This document shows positions 33,554 to 42,668 of a stretch of 64,000 nucleotides of DNA, piece by piece. The first letter of the stretch is position 1; each line of letters begins with the position of its first letter. Under the pieces are notes generated by a model that was given only the letters and a program-made list of their open reading frames with translations, had not been told where the DNA came from and ran no database searches. This DNA is from Bacteroidia bacterium. Its GTDB lineage: Bacteria; Bacteroidota; Bacteroidia; Chitinophagales; Saprospiraceae. The stretch spans positions 1-64,000 of the forward strand of contig JAUIKE010000006.1 in assembly GCA_030430845.1 (NCBI GenBank), given 5' to 3'. Both the position numbers and the translations under genes were made by a program.

Positions 33554-34072
33554 CTATTGCTGAACTAAAAACCTCAAGCTCCCTGCCAGTTGCCCTCGGC
33601 TATCTACTATCCGAATGAAATAATGGCCTCCCGGCAGATCATTCAACTCAAACTGTAGACGGCGTTCAATTCCGGGATCGAGATCTACTCCTCTGCGGCT
33701 TTTCCACCTTTTTCCCAACACATCAAAGATCTCAATGTTGTAATTATCCTCCTTTTTGGTAGTAATATCCACATAGATCCGTTCAGAAGCCGGATTGGGA
33801 AAAGTGCTTATGGATTCGATGAGGTCCGGCGATTGATAGCTGCTTGTAAAGTCTTCCTTCTCAGGTTGTTGAAAGCCTTGGGTTAAAACAAGCGTTTCAG
33901 TTGATAGGGTAGTGACCATCACCTCACCTATAGTAGCAGAGAGTTGGATCTGGTCATTTTTGAAGTCATGCCCCCCGGAGGCGACGACAGAGCGGCTAAT
34001 CTCCGTCTGTGCCCAGGTTGAGGAAGCTAGGCATATGCAAAAAAGAAAGATAAAACTGTATTTTAATATCAT
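33554..34072 (-). CDS. Small secreted protein with T9SS sorting domain
   Basis: 172 aa. Signal peptide (SFIFLFCICLASSTWAQ), a short N-terminal part (SRSVVASGGHDFKNDQIQLS, IGEVMVTTLSTETLVLTQGF), and a type A sorting domain (SISTFPNPASERIYVDIT, YNIEIFDVLGKRW, DLPGGHYFIRIVDSRG). The N-terminal piece is a common small module found before sorting domains in this phylum; its function is unknown. It lies 75 bp after the 34148 gene on the same strand and probably forms an operon with it. Confidence 0.85.
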   Translation of the reverse strand: MILKYSFIFLFCICLASSTWAQTEISRSVVASGGHDFKNDQIQLSATIGEVMVTTLSTETLVLTQGFQQPEKEDFTSSYQSPDLIESISTFPNPASERIYVDITTKKEDNYNIEIFDVLGKRWKSRRGVDLDPGIERRLQFELNDLPGGHYFIRIVDSRGQLAGSLRFLVQQ

Positions 34073-34091
34073 AATGTTAAAGTTTTTTAGT

Positions 34092-34151
34092 TTAAAGCAA
34101 GATTCATAAATGTAACATAATCAATTTGTTGTGTGTTTGATCTTGCTTTAA
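34092..34151 (-). promoter_or_regulatory. Inverted repeat between the two secreted-protein genes
   Basis: TTAAAGCAAGAT (34092-34103) and ATCTTGCTTTAA (34140-34151) are perfect 12-bp arms with a 36-bp loop. The right arm overlaps the stop codon of the upstream gene. It could be an mRNA processing or attenuation structure inside the operon. Confidence 0.45.
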
Positions 34152-34963
34152 TAAGTGTATTCAACCACGGCTCCTTTGATGGCCTTGGTACCTGGGGCAT
34201 CCCAATCGCTGACAAAAACGCGTATTAGGTAACCATAAGTGCTATTATCAACTACATGGTCGATATCTATTGAGTCACTGCGCCACCCAGACTCATTGCC
34301 CGTGGTGATAATCTCGGTTACCTTAGAGAATATTCCACCTATCAGTACTTCTCTTTGCAATTGAATGACCATGTCCTGTTCCGAAGCGTCTTGGAAAAAG
34401 ACAGTAAATTTAGTCAGCTTTGCTCCATGTGGCAAAGTGATGGGCGCATCCAGGACATTGGTAGCGGTGCCGCCCTCAACCGTGATCTCCGCACCACCTG
34501 CCCCTACAGATGCATACCAGCCATTTACGTTGGTATTCGGATAAAAAACAGCCCCCGGAACACTGGCGATCCCTTTTCTCGGAGCAGTTGAGAGGGCATA
34601 AGGAACACTTAGAAATTGAGAGGTGCCTATAACCACCTCGTTAATGCTTACTTGTAAAAAGTAGCTGTCGGAAGCCCAGGCAATGTCTGCAAATACACCG
34701 CTGACCACCGTTCCCTGCCCAATGACAGCAGTAAACAGTCCCTGAGCACTGGTAGTCAAATCATGCGTTTCGGAATAAACCGGCGGGCCGTCTGTAGAAC
34801 CTGCCAGAATATCAAACTGTACCGCAATGGCCGTTTCGGCCAGCAGATTTCCGTCACCATCTCTGGCAACGGCCTGGTAATGGATGCCTTGCGGCGTTTG
34901 AGCTTGTACTTGTAATAAGGAAAAACAAAATAGGAAGGTCAGGAAAAGGAAACTTTTCTTCAT
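34148..34963 (-). CDS. Secreted hypothetical protein
   Basis: 271 aa. Signal peptide (SFLFLTFLFCFSLLQVQAQ) followed by QTPQGIHYQAVARDGDGNLL, YSETHDLTTSAQGLFTAVIG and YFLQVSINEVVIGTSQFLSV. This opening is very common in Bacteroidota secreted proteins, often ahead of collagen-like or tail-fibre-like parts. Here a short unknown C-terminal domain (about 140-271) follows instead. It carries no sorting domain of its own, but the next gene does. The function is unknown; an adhesin or surface role is a guess. Confidence 0.78.
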   Translation of the reverse strand: MKKSFLFLTFLFCFSLLQVQAQTPQGIHYQAVARDGDGNLLAETAIAVQFDILAGSTDGPPVYSETHDLTTSAQGLFTAVIGQGTVVSGVFADIAWASDSYFLQVSINEVVIGTSQFLSVPYALSTAPRKGIASVPGAVFYPNTNVNGWYASVGAGGAEITVEGGTATNVLDAPITLPHGAKLTKFTVFFQDASEQDMVIQLQREVLIGGIFSKVTEIITTGNESGWRSDSIDIDHVVDNSTYGYLIRVFVSDWDAPGTKAIKGAVVEYTY

Positions 34964-35000
34964 GATGTTTTGGTTTTTGGAATTAAAAAAAAAGTAATAT

Positions 35001-35032
35001 AAAAAACAGTGGCCAAATGACCACTGTTTTTT
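35001..35032. terminator. Terminator after the DUF4349 lipoprotein gene
   Basis: A 12-bp stem AAAAAACAGTGG/CCACTGTTTTTT with an 8-nt loop directly follows the stop of the minus-strand gene at 35037. Confidence 0.85.
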
Positions 35033-35036
35033 AAAG

Positions 35037-35864
35037 CTAATTTTTTGCTTTTTGCCTTCTTCTCCTCACAAACAGGACGATCCCCACAAGAATTAAAAGC
35101 GTAAACGGCCAGATCTCAAAGAAAAACACGATCACATTGAGGAACACCTGCCAGCCGCCTTTCAAAGCATTGCCGATCCTTTTTCCAAAAGAAGGCCCGG
35201 AACTGGTCACCCGCTCGATAGGTTCGTAAAAGGTCAGGTACAGAGTGCTTTTCCCAACTTGGTTACTCAAATACCGCAGTTGAGCTTCGGTGGATTCAAT
35301 TTCTTCGGTGACCTTGCGAAGGTTTTCTTCTACTTCAAGCACTTCCGTTACATTTTTGGCTTGCTGAAGTAGTTGTTGATAGCGCTCAATTACCGCTCTT
35401 TTGGATTCCAATCTGGTTTCCAGATCGATATACTGGCGAGTGACATCCTCCGTTTCCACTGCTTTTCGCTCCACATTTCGGGCCAGTTCCGCAACGCGCT
35501 CTACGAGCCCGTCCAGGCGTTCCGGCAGCACGCGGATGGTTATCTCGGTTTGCTTGCGATAGTTAGAAGAGCGATCCTCGCTTCGTTCAATGGTGCCATC
35601 GCTAGCTTCCACCAGCTTCAGGATCTCTTCCCGGGCTTTGTCATAATCGTTGACCTCCATGTCGAGGTAGGCTTTGCGGATGAGCTTGCGTTCGGCGGCC
35701 ATATCCTCTGATTGGGCTTGCGTCTGGTCCTGGTCCATTTCCGAGACCATCTTGGCTCTGGAAGATTCTTCCATGTCCATCATGCGCTCTCCGGTGGCTT
35801 GATTCCCGGACTGGTTACAGGCCAGCAGGAGGGTAAGAGAAAATAAAATTAGGATGCGTTTCAT
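35037..35864 (-). CDS. DUF4349 lipoprotein
   Basis: 275 aa. Lipobox LLACNQ. A DUF4349 body starts with RKLIRKAYLDMEVNDYDKAREE. It has a long coiled coil (about 140-205, RQYIDLETRLESKRAVIERY and TEVLEVEENLRKVTEEIEST) and a C-terminal membrane helix (VIVFFFEIWPFTLLILVGIVLF, about 240-265) with a basic tail. Lipid at one end and a helix at the other is the usual arrangement for this family. The role is unknown. It is monocistronic. Confidence 0.86.
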   Translation of the reverse strand: MKRILILFSLTLLLACNQSGNQATGERMMDMEESSRAKMVSEMDQDQTQAQSEDMAAERKLIRKAYLDMEVNDYDKAREEILKLVEASDGTIERSEDRSSNYRKQTEITIRVLPERLDGLVERVAELARNVERKAVETEDVTRQYIDLETRLESKRAVIERYQQLLQQAKNVTEVLEVEENLRKVTEEIESTEAQLRYLSNQVGKSTLYLTFYEPIERVTSSGPSFGKRIGNALKGGWQVFLNVIVFFFEIWPFTLLILVGIVLFVRRRRQKAKN

Positions 35865-35894
35865 TGATTTTTGAGTTTTGATGGTTGATGGTTG

Positions 35895-36005
35895 TTTGAA
35901 CCGCGGATTCTCACTAATTCAGTGGAACTCACAGATAAGATTTTTGCCGACGGCAAAAATCATTTCTGTGCCATCAGTTAAATCAGGAGGAATCTGCGGT
36001 TCAAA
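35895..36005. repeat. R4: MITE-like element upstream of miaB
   Basis: The terminal inverted repeats are TTTGAACCGCGGATTC and GAATCTGCGGTTCAAA (15 of 16 paired). Inside is the perfect palindrome ATTTTTGCCG-A-CGGCAAAAAT (35940-35960), flanked by a second nested pair (CTCACAGATAAG and ATTTCTGTG). It is 111 bp and non-coding. The rest of the 35865-36179 gap holds the miaB promoter. Confidence 0.65.
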
Positions 36006-36113
36006 CACACTCTAATATCCTTATTTCCCAACTAAGATGCACTAAATTCAATAATTACATAAACTACTTCCCAAAAAAACTGTCAAATTGTCACACGGGA
36101 CTTCAATTTTCCT

Positions 36114-36121
36114 TATTTTTG
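36114..36121 (+). promoter_or_regulatory. -7 box of the miaB operon
   Basis: TATTTTTG matches TAnnTTTG. The best -33 candidate is only ATTG near 36087. The start codon is 58 nt downstream. Confidence 0.5.
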
Positions 36122-36179
36122 CCCTTCGAATTTTGAACTAAATTATTTGCAAAAGCCTTTTAGAAAAAAAGAGGAAGAG

Positions 36180-37622
36180 ATGTATAATGATAATCCAACA
36201 TTAGAAGGGCTAAAAAATGAAATCGTCGAGTGTAAGCAGGGCGAGGTTTTTCATAAAGAAAATCCCGAACCAACGCCTGATGCCGATACTCGTAAGTTTT
36301 ATATCGAAAGCTATGGCTGCCAGATGAACTTCAGCGATAGCGAGATCGTGGCGTCTATTTTGTCAGAAGTGGGCTTCCAGTCGACCCGCAACATGGAAGA
36401 ATCTGATCTGATCCTGATCAATACCTGTTCGATCCGCGAAAAGGCAGAAGACACTGTCCGTAAACGTCTGAGAGTATTTGATAAGGTGAAAGAAACGAGG
36501 CCAGGTACTTTGGTAGGCGTATTAGGTTGTATGGCGGAAAGATTGAAGACCAAACTACTGGATGAAGAAAAGCTCGTTGATTTGGTCATCGGCCCGGACG
36601 CTTATCGCGATTTGCCCAAGCTGGTCGCTGAGGCGGATGATGGAGAAAAGGGCATCAATGTTTTCTTGTCACGGGAAGAAACCTATGCCGATATCAGCCC
36701 GATGCGGCTGGATTCCAATGGAGTATCGGCCTTTATCTCTATCATGCGTGGATGCGATAATATGTGTTCTTTCTGTGTAGTTCCATTTACCAGAGGGCGG
36801 GAGCGCAGCCGTGATGCTTTTAGCATCGTAGCGGAAGCAGTGGATCTATATAATAAGGGGTACCGGGAAGTGACGCTACTGGGACAAAACGTAGATTCAT
36901 ATAAATGGGAAAACCCGGAGACGGGTAATCGGGTTTCCTTCGCTGAGTTATTGGAAATGGTAGCCCAGGTATATCCTGATCTGCGGGTTCGCTTTTCAAC
37001 TTCTCATCCGAAAGATATGACAGATGAGGTATTGCATACCATGGCCAAGTATGAAAATATTTGTAAATACATTCACCTGCCGGTCCAGTCAGGTAACAGC
37101 CGCGTCCTCGATCTGATGAACCGCACTTACGATCGCGAATGGTATATTGACCGTTTGGAAGCTATCAAACGCATTATTCCGGATTGTGCGATCTCTTCTG
37201 ACATCATCGCTGGTTTTTGTACCGAAACTGAGGAGGAACATCAGGATACTTTGAGTATGATCGAGCTGGCGAATTACAGCATGTCCTACATGTTCTTTTA
37301 TTCAGAACGCCCAGGGACCGTAGCTGCCAGAAAGCTGGAGGATGATATTCCGCTGGAAGTGAAAAAACGCCGATTACAGGAAGTCATTCGTCTTCAAACT
37401 CAAATCTCCTACCGCCATAATCAGCGGGATATCGGCAAAACCTTTAAGGTACTCATCGAAGGGGATTCCAAAAAATCTGATCAGGACTTTAAAGGAAGAA
37501 ACTCCCAGAATAAAATGGTCGTTTTCCCCAAGCAGGAAGGCTTGAAGCCCGGAGAATATACCTGGGTGAAGATTCATGATGCTACCAGCGCCACCTTGAA
37601 AGGGGAAATAGTAGAAAAATAG
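36180..37622 (+). CDS. miaB: tRNA-2-methylthio-N6-dimethylallyladenosine synthase
   Basis: Radical-SAM enzyme that adds the methylthio group to i6A37 of tRNAs reading codons that start with U. About 480 aa. The N-terminal UPF0004 domain has three Cys ligands in [21 protein letters not shown] and [11 protein letters not shown]. The radical-SAM motif is [19 protein letters not shown] (CxxxCxxC). A TRAM domain ends the protein. MiaB modifies, among others, the tRNA-Leu(UAA) encoded at the left end of this window. The ATG at 36180 is chosen over a TTG at 36147. It is the first gene of the miaB/activator/lptE operon. Confidence 0.96.
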   Translation: MYNDNPTLEGLKNEIVECKQGEVFHKENPEPTPDADTRKFYIESYGCQMNFSDSEIVASILSEVGFQSTRNMEESDLILINTCSIREKAEDTVRKRLRVFDKVKETRPGTLVGVLGCMAERLKTKLLDEEKLVDLVIGPDAYRDLPKLVAEADDGEKGINVFLSREETYADISPMRLDSNGVSAFISIMRGCDNMCSFCVVPFTRGRERSRDAFSIVAEAVDLYNKGYREVTLLGQNVDSYKWENPETGNRVSFAELLEMVAQVYPDLRVRFSTSHPKDMTDEVLHTMAKYENICKYIHLPVQSGNSRVLDLMNRTYDREWYIDRLEAIKRIIPDCAISSDIIAGFCTETEEEHQDTLSMIELANYSMSYMFFYSERPGTVAARKLEDDIPLEVKKRRLQEVIRLQTQISYRHNQRDIGKTFKVLIEGDSKKSDQDFKGRNSQNKMVVFPKQEGLKPGEYTWVKIHDATSATLKGEIVEK

Positions 37623-37699
37623 CCGACAACAAATGGCTTGAAAACAAGCTGTTTTCTTTTGAAGGCCAAACAGATACACGTTTTTTAAACAATAACTTT

Positions 37700-38989
37700 A
37701 TGGATGCCAACCTCCAATCGATCAAACAACGCTTCGGCATCATTGGTAGGTCAGAATTACTGGATAGAGCTTTGGGAACTGCTGTACGGGTAGCCAATAC
37801 AGATCTGTCGGTGCTGATCTCCGGAGAGAGTGGGGTAGGTAAGGAGGTGTTTTCAAAGATCATCCATGCACTGAGCCCTCGTAAACACAATAATTTTATT
37901 GCTATCAACTGCGGAGCCATACCCGAGGGTACCATCAACTCAGAATTATTTGGGCACGAAAAAGGCGCCTTTACCGGGGCAACCGGTGAGCGAAAAGGCT
38001 ATTTTGAGACCTATGACGGCGGGACGATCTTCCTGGATGAAATAGGGGAAATGCCTCTAGATACGCAAGCTTTTTTGCTTAGGGTGTTGGAGTCTGGGGA
38101 GTTTATCCGAGTCGGTTCTTCCAAAGTGCTAAAAACGGATGTGCGTATTATTGCCGCCACCAATGTTGAACTAAAGGGGAAAGTAAAAAGCGGTAAATTC
38201 AGAGAAGACCTCTATTTTCGTCTCAATACCGTCCCTATCAATGTGCCGGCACTAAGGGAACGCAAGGAAGATATTTATTTACTCTTCAGAAAGTTCGTGG
38301 TAGATTTTGCCGAAAAATACCGGACTACGCCCATCCAATTGGATGAAAGAGGAAGATTATTGCTTGAAAACTATTCCTGGCCGGGGAACATCCGGGAATT
38401 AAAAAACATAGCTGAGCAATTATCTGTATTGAGTGAAGATAAAAGAGTAAGCGCCGAAGAAATTGTCCGCCTGGTTCCTAATATTACTCAAAGAAACTTG
38501 CCGGCCATCGCCGATCAGAGCAGTAAAACGCGCTTTGAAGAACGGGATATCCTTTATAACCTCCTGTTCGATATGAAACACGATCTGAATGAATTGAAAA
38601 GCCTGGTTTTTGAGCTCATCCGCTCAAATGACCTCCGGGTACAAAATCCACAACGACTTAAAGCGCTTAAGACGGGTGACTTTTCGATGGACTTTAACGG
38701 TGGCGAAACCTATCCGACTTCTCTGCCGCAGCCGGATACCTCTTTTGATCATTATGATGCGGAGGATGAAGATGAAAATGACCTTCGCCCCATCATAATT
38801 GACGAAAAAATAAAAGAGCAATATTCTGATACCGAAGTAGTAGAAGAAAACCTTTCCCTGGAAGAAAATGAAAAAGAACTGATCAAAAAGGCGCTTCGCA
38901 AGCACAATGGTCGAAGAAAAGAGGCTGCCCAGGACCTGGGAATCTCTGAGCGAACGCTTTACAGAAAAATAAAGCAATACGAGTTATGA
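37700..38989 (+). CDS. Sigma-54-dependent transcriptional activator lacking a receiver domain
   Basis: 429 aa. The AAA+ sigma-54 interaction domain starts almost at residue 1: Walker A GESGVGKE (42-49), GAFTGA loop (89-94), Walker B FLDEIGE (about 111-117), and an R-finger region in EDLYFRLNTVPINVPALRER. A long acidic linker (about 300-395, with DAEDEDENDLRP) leads to a Fis-type helix-turn-helix (HNGRRKEAAQDLGISERTLYRKI). No sensory domain is present, so control must come from expression level or a partner. Its place between miaB and lptE is, as I recall, conserved in Bacteroidota. It overlaps lptE by 4 bp. Confidence 0.92.
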   Translation: MDANLQSIKQRFGIIGRSELLDRALGTAVRVANTDLSVLISGESGVGKEVFSKIIHALSPRKHNNFIAINCGAIPEGTINSELFGHEKGAFTGATGERKGYFETYDGGTIFLDEIGEMPLDTQAFLLRVLESGEFIRVGSSKVLKTDVRIIAATNVELKGKVKSGKFREDLYFRLNTVPINVPALRERKEDIYLLFRKFVVDFAEKYRTTPIQLDERGRLLLENYSWPGNIRELKNIAEQLSVLSEDKRVSAEEIVRLVPNITQRNLPAIADQSSKTRFEERDILYNLLFDMKHDLNELKSLVFELIRSNDLRVQNPQRLKALKTGDFSMDFNGGETYPTSLPQPDTSFDHYDAEDEDENDLRPIIIDEKIKEQYSDTEVVEENLSLEENEKELIKKALRKHNGRRKEAAQDLGISERTLYRKIKQYEL

Positions 38990-39492
38990 GTAATCTGCGA
39001 AAGTTATTGGGGGGGATCACCTTGGCTGCCCTCATTCTGCTCAGTGGCTGCTATTCCTTTAGCGGCATTACCATAGATCCCAATGTTCAAACCTATAAAG
39101 TGAACCTTTATGAGGACAACACCCTCGACGCGCTGCCCGGGCTCGATCAAATCTTTACGGAGGACCTGAAAGAAAAAATCCGGACCCAGTCCCGACTGGT
39201 GTATGCCGATCAAAATCCGGATGTAGAGTTCTCTGGCGCCATTGTAGATTATCGGATCACATCAGAGGCTCCGCAGCAGGGTGAAACGACTGCCATTAAC
39301 CGACTGACCATCAAGGTGCTGGTAGAGTTTACCAATAGTGTCAATCCGGAAAAGAACTGGAAGAAAAACTTTGATTTCTTTTATGACTGGGACACCGAAA
39401 CGGACTTCATCAGTGTTCAGGATGAAGCCATTGAAGCCATTTCGACTCAAATTAATGAGTATATTTTTAATGAGGCGTTTAATGATTGGTAA
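38986..39492 (+). CDS. lptE: LptE-like lipopolysaccharide assembly lipoprotein
   Basis: 168 aa. Lipobox LLSGCYSFSG. The body has VQTYKVNLYEDNTLDALPGL, LKEKIRTQSRLVYADQNPDV and FSGAIVDYRITSEAPQQ, the usual order for the Bacteroidota LptE family. LptE plugs the LptD barrel that delivers LPS to the outer leaflet. The start overlaps the activator stop (ATGA), so translation is coupled. A strong terminator follows. Confidence 0.87.
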   Translation: MSNLRKLLGGITLAALILLSGCYSFSGITIDPNVQTYKVNLYEDNTLDALPGLDQIFTEDLKEKIRTQSRLVYADQNPDVEFSGAIVDYRITSEAPQQGETTAINRLTIKVLVEFTNSVNPEKNWKKNFDFFYDWDTETDFISVQDEAIEAISTQINEYIFNEAFNDW

Positions 39493-39501
39493 AAATACTG
39501 G

Positions 39502-39536
39502 GAAGGATAGCCGTCGGGTAGCGACGGCTATCCTTC
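39502..39536. terminator. Bidirectional terminator after lptE
   Basis: A 15-bp perfect stem GAAGGATAGCCGTCG and complement with a 5-nt loop lies between convergent lptE and aacS. The right arm overlaps the end of aacS. Confidence 0.85.
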
Positions 39537-41513
39537 GATTTGTTCCCTAAACTTCACAAAAAACTCCAAGGACTCCGGATTCCGCATCGCTCCTTCATTC
39601 GCTGATTTTTCCACCGGCCGGCCCATCAAAATTTTCTTAACGGGCGTTTCCATCTTTTTGCCACTTATGGTGTAAGGCAGGTCCTCCACTTCAATGATCT
39701 CATCCGGTACGTGGCGAGGGGAATAGTCGGACCTTAGTTGTTGTTTGATTTTGTCCTTAATCTCATCCGTCAGCTCTTCGTTTTCCTGCATCAGGACAAA
39801 AAGAGGCATGTAGTGGCGTCCTCCGCTCAACTCAAGGTTGACGATCAGGCTATCCTTGATCTCCTCAATTTTATCAACGGAGCGATAAATTTCGGCTGTA
39901 CCGATCCTGACGCCTTGCCGGTTTAGGGTTGCATCGGAACGGCCAAGGATGACGAGAGAATTACGAGAGGTAATTTTTACCCAGTCTCCATGACGCCATA
40001 TTCCGGCGTAATCCTCAAAATAACTGCCCAGATAACGCTTGTAATCTTTATCATTCCAGAAGTAAATGGGCATGGAAGGCATAGGGCGGGTAATCACCAT
40101 TTCGCCGACTTCATCAATGACTTCATGGCCCTCTTCATCAAAGGCGTACAAGGCGCAACCCAGGGCCCTGCACTGAATTTCTCCCATATAAACAGGATAG
40201 GTCGGGCAGCCGCCCACAAAAGCCGTACAAACATCCGTCCCACCGCTCATCGAACACAGCCATAGGTCCTCCTTTATTTCCTGATAAATCCATTCAAAGG
40301 CTTCGGGTGGGAGAGGAGCGCCGGTAGAACTTAAGCTGCGAAGGCTGCTAAGGTCATAATCCGATCCAGGGGTTAATCCTCTTTTCATACAGGCTACAAG
40401 GTAGGGGGCGCTGGTCCCGAAATGTTCTAATCGGGTATTTTCTGCCATTTTCCAAAGTACATTTAGGTCGGGAAAACCCGGACTTCCGTCATAGAGTACG
40501 ATGGTGGCCCCTTTTAGGAGGGCCGCTTGTACAAAATTCCACATCATCCAGCCGGTGGTACTGAACCAAAAGAATTTTTCTCCGGCTTTCACATCGTTGT
40601 GAAAACTGAGATACTTCAAATGCTCGAGTAGTACCCCGCCATGCGAATGGGTGATCGCCTTCGGCTTTCCGGTGGTGCCCGAAGAAAATAACACCCAGAT
40701 CGGATGTCCAAAAGGGACGGCTTCGAAACGGAGTTGGCCTGCCTGTTTACTCAAAGCTTCATCCCAGTCGATGGCTTTTGGAAAAACAGAGACATCTGCC
40801 TCCGGGTCCAGGTAAGGAACCAGGATCACTTTTTCGAGACTGGTAAGCCGTCTGGTCAAATCGGTCACTACCTCTGTTTTATCATAAAACTTCCCGCCGT
40901 ATTGGTAGCCATCCACGGCGATCAGCACTTTAGGCTCAATTTGTTCAAACCGATCTATCACACTTTCGGCTCCGAAATCAGGCGAACAACTAGACCAAAT
41001 GGCCCCGATCGAGCAGGTAGCAAGAAAGCCAATAGTGGCTTCCGGAATATTAGGCAAAAAAGCGACCACCCGATCTCCTTTTTTTACTCCAATAGAACGC
41101 AGATAAGCGGCCATCCGGCCGACTCGCTCTTCGAGCTGCTCCCAGCTGGTCGCTTCCATCAAATGAGCTTCCGATTCAAAAAGAATGGCGGGTCGACCGG
41201 CTTGTTTTTGTGAAAAAATGTGTTCTGCATAGTTGAGCGTCGCGCCTTCAAACCATTTGACATAGGGCATATCATCTTCGGAGATGACTTCTTTGTAGGG
41301 GCTGTGGAATTTTACCTCAAAATACTCCACAAGGCTTTCCCAAAAGGCACTGACTTCATTGACCGACCATTCCCAGAGTTGATAGTAGCTTGAGAAGGTC
41401 AGTCCCTTGTGTGCTGACAACCAATTGATATAGTGTTGTAAGTTACTGTTTTGAATAAAGGAATCAGAAGGATTCCAGAGGATTTGGGGAAGGTCAAAAT
41501 TAGTGCTATCCAT
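39528..41513 (-). CDS. Acetoacetyl-CoA synthetase
   Basis: Activates acetoacetate to acetoacetyl-CoA with ATP. 661 aa. The N-terminus (QILWNPSDSFIQNSNLQHYI, then YYQLWEWSVNEVSAFWESL) and WFEGATLNYAEHIF are characteristic of AacS rather than acetyl-CoA synthetase. The adenylate-forming core has FSSGTTGKPKAITHSHGG, WFSTTGWMMWNF, SMSGGTDVCTAFVGG, WRHGDWVKI and GRSDATLNRQGVRIGTAEIY. The acylation Lys lies in TISGKKMETPVKK. It allows use of ketone bodies or of acetoacetate from leucine and lipid breakdown. It is monocistronic. Confidence 0.93.
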   Translation of the reverse strand: MDSTNFDLPQILWNPSDSFIQNSNLQHYINWLSAHKGLTFSSYYQLWEWSVNEVSAFWESLVEYFEVKFHSPYKEVISEDDMPYVKWFEGATLNYAEHIFSQKQAGRPAILFESEAHLMEATSWEQLEERVGRMAAYLRSIGVKKGDRVVAFLPNIPEATIGFLATCSIGAIWSSCSPDFGAESVIDRFEQIEPKVLIAVDGYQYGGKFYDKTEVVTDLTRRLTSLEKVILVPYLDPEADVSVFPKAIDWDEALSKQAGQLRFEAVPFGHPIWVLFSSGTTGKPKAITHSHGGVLLEHLKYLSFHNDVKAGEKFFWFSTTGWMMWNFVQAALLKGATIVLYDGSPGFPDLNVLWKMAENTRLEHFGTSAPYLVACMKRGLTPGSDYDLSSLRSLSSTGAPLPPEAFEWIYQEIKEDLWLCSMSGGTDVCTAFVGGCPTYPVYMGEIQCRALGCALYAFDEEGHEVIDEVGEMVITRPMPSMPIYFWNDKDYKRYLGSYFEDYAGIWRHGDWVKITSRNSLVILGRSDATLNRQGVRIGTAEIYRSVDKIEEIKDSLIVNLELSGGRHYMPLFVLMQENEELTDEIKDKIKQQLRSDYSPRHVPDEIIEVEDLPYTISGKKMETPVKKILMGRPVEKSANEGAMRNPESLEFFVKFREQIEG

Positions 41514-41689
41514 TGATTGGTTTTGCTTATTTGGTCAGAGAATGAAGTGCTTCAATATATAAATACATCTTCAACAATAGTAGACTTTTAGGATAGAATT
41601 TGATGTGCTGGGGTAGAATGTTCTACCTTTTACTTGAAGGGGCCATTAAACCTAGAGGCATAGTCATGGATGTGAAAGCAGCGGACTGT

Positions 41690-41860
41690 TAAGTTCTAAT
41701 CATCAAGAGCCTCAGAGAGGCGAAATACCTGCCTGCCGGCGAGGCAGGTCGGTAACAAAGTCCGGTGCCTAGTCTCCTAAGCTCCGGCGGAGCGTCATGT
41801 TAAACATCGTTTTGGCGAGCATATAACGCTCCGCCGGAGCTTTGATTCTAAGAACTTAAC
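41690..41860. repeat. R3 element copy 1
   Basis: This holds the inverted repeat GCTCCGGCGGAGCG (about 41785-41800) facing CGCTCCGCCGGAGC (about 41826-41845), plus the blocks CTCAGAGAGGCGAAATAC and TCGGTAACAAAG. A related order (AGAGCGCCATAT, TGGTAACAAG, AAGCTCCGG, GGAGCGTTATATGGTCGC) is seen at 57530-57712. A GC-rich palindromic piece, CCTGCCTGCCGGCGAGGCAG (41728), interrupts it. The gap 41514-41973 has no gene. Confidence 0.55.
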
Positions 41861-41973
41861 AGCCCTGCCGGGACTGTTGGCAATGCCCACAAGTTCAACG
41901 GTCTTTACATTTACTTTCTATAAGCAAATAGCATCGAACCCTAAATTATTTAGTTTTATTAAACAATAAAAAC

Positions 41974-42045
41974 GGGGTTGTGTAAAAAGTCCTTCGGCCT
42001 TCCTGCCGGCCGGCCGGCGGGTTCACACAACCAATAATATATTTT
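41974..42045. repeat. R1 end with inserted 20-bp GC palindrome, abutting tnpB remnant
   Basis: This is the left R1 end hairpin, GGGGTTGTGTAAAAAGTCCT ... TTCACACAACC, followed by AATAATATATTTTTTGG. Relative to copy B the hairpin loop carries CCTGCCGGCCGGCCGGCGGG (42002-42021) and is otherwise the same. The tnpB remnant starts at once after it, already past the usual N-terminus. Confidence 0.75.
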
Positions 42046-42668
42046 TTGGAGCTTCGCAAAAACAGGTATAAGGAAAAGGGCCGGTCGATGAGTTGGTTTG
42101 ACTGTAATCGGGAAGCAAAAGCATTGAAACAACAGGATGATTTTAGCTGGCTGAAAGAAGTGAACTCACAGTCCTTAAACAGTAGCCTGAAAAATTTGCA
42201 CCGGGCCTTTGTCAATTTTTTTGAAGGGCGGTCGCGATTTCCCCGTTTTAAAAGCAGGCGAAGCCAACAGTCGTTTCACTGTCCACAGCATTGTGAGGTG
42301 AAAGGAAATCGTCTTTTGATCCCAAAGTTTAGAGGAGGGATTCGCATTCGCCTACACCGGCCGCTAGAAGGGGTGATCAAAAATGTGACGATCAAAAAGA
42401 CCGTTTTTGGAGCCTACTATACCTGTATACAGGTGGAGGTGGAAAAGATACCTCAGCCTGCTAAAACGGGGAAAAGTGTAGGCCTGGACCTGGGACTGCA
42501 TCACCTGATCACGACGATGATGGAGAGCAGGTCGCACATCCGAGGACGTTGTGGCGTTTTGGAAAACAGTTATCGAAAGCATGCCGGGATTTGAGTAGAA
42601 AACAAAGGGGCAGCCATCGTTATGAGAACCAAAGGCGAAAGGTAGCCCGACTGCATCAGAGGATCCCC
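42046..42668 (+). pseudogene. Decayed tnpB (IS200/IS605-family transposon nuclease)
   Basis: The reading frame begins about 40 residues into a TnpB-like protein (NRYKEKGRSMSWFDCNREAK). It continues through SQSLNSSLKNLHRAFVNFFE and SRFPRFKSRRSQQSFHCPQ to the RuvC-I motif GLDLGLHHLITT. A frameshift occurs near 42545-42555: the next frame continues as FGKQLSKACRDLSRKQRGSH and ENQRRKVARLHQRI, which is TnpB again. It then stops abruptly near 42665, where serine-hydrolase sequence begins on the other strand. RuvC-II, the zinc finger and RuvC-III are missing. No tnpA or omega-RNA end is seen. The protein cannot be active. Confidence 0.85.
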
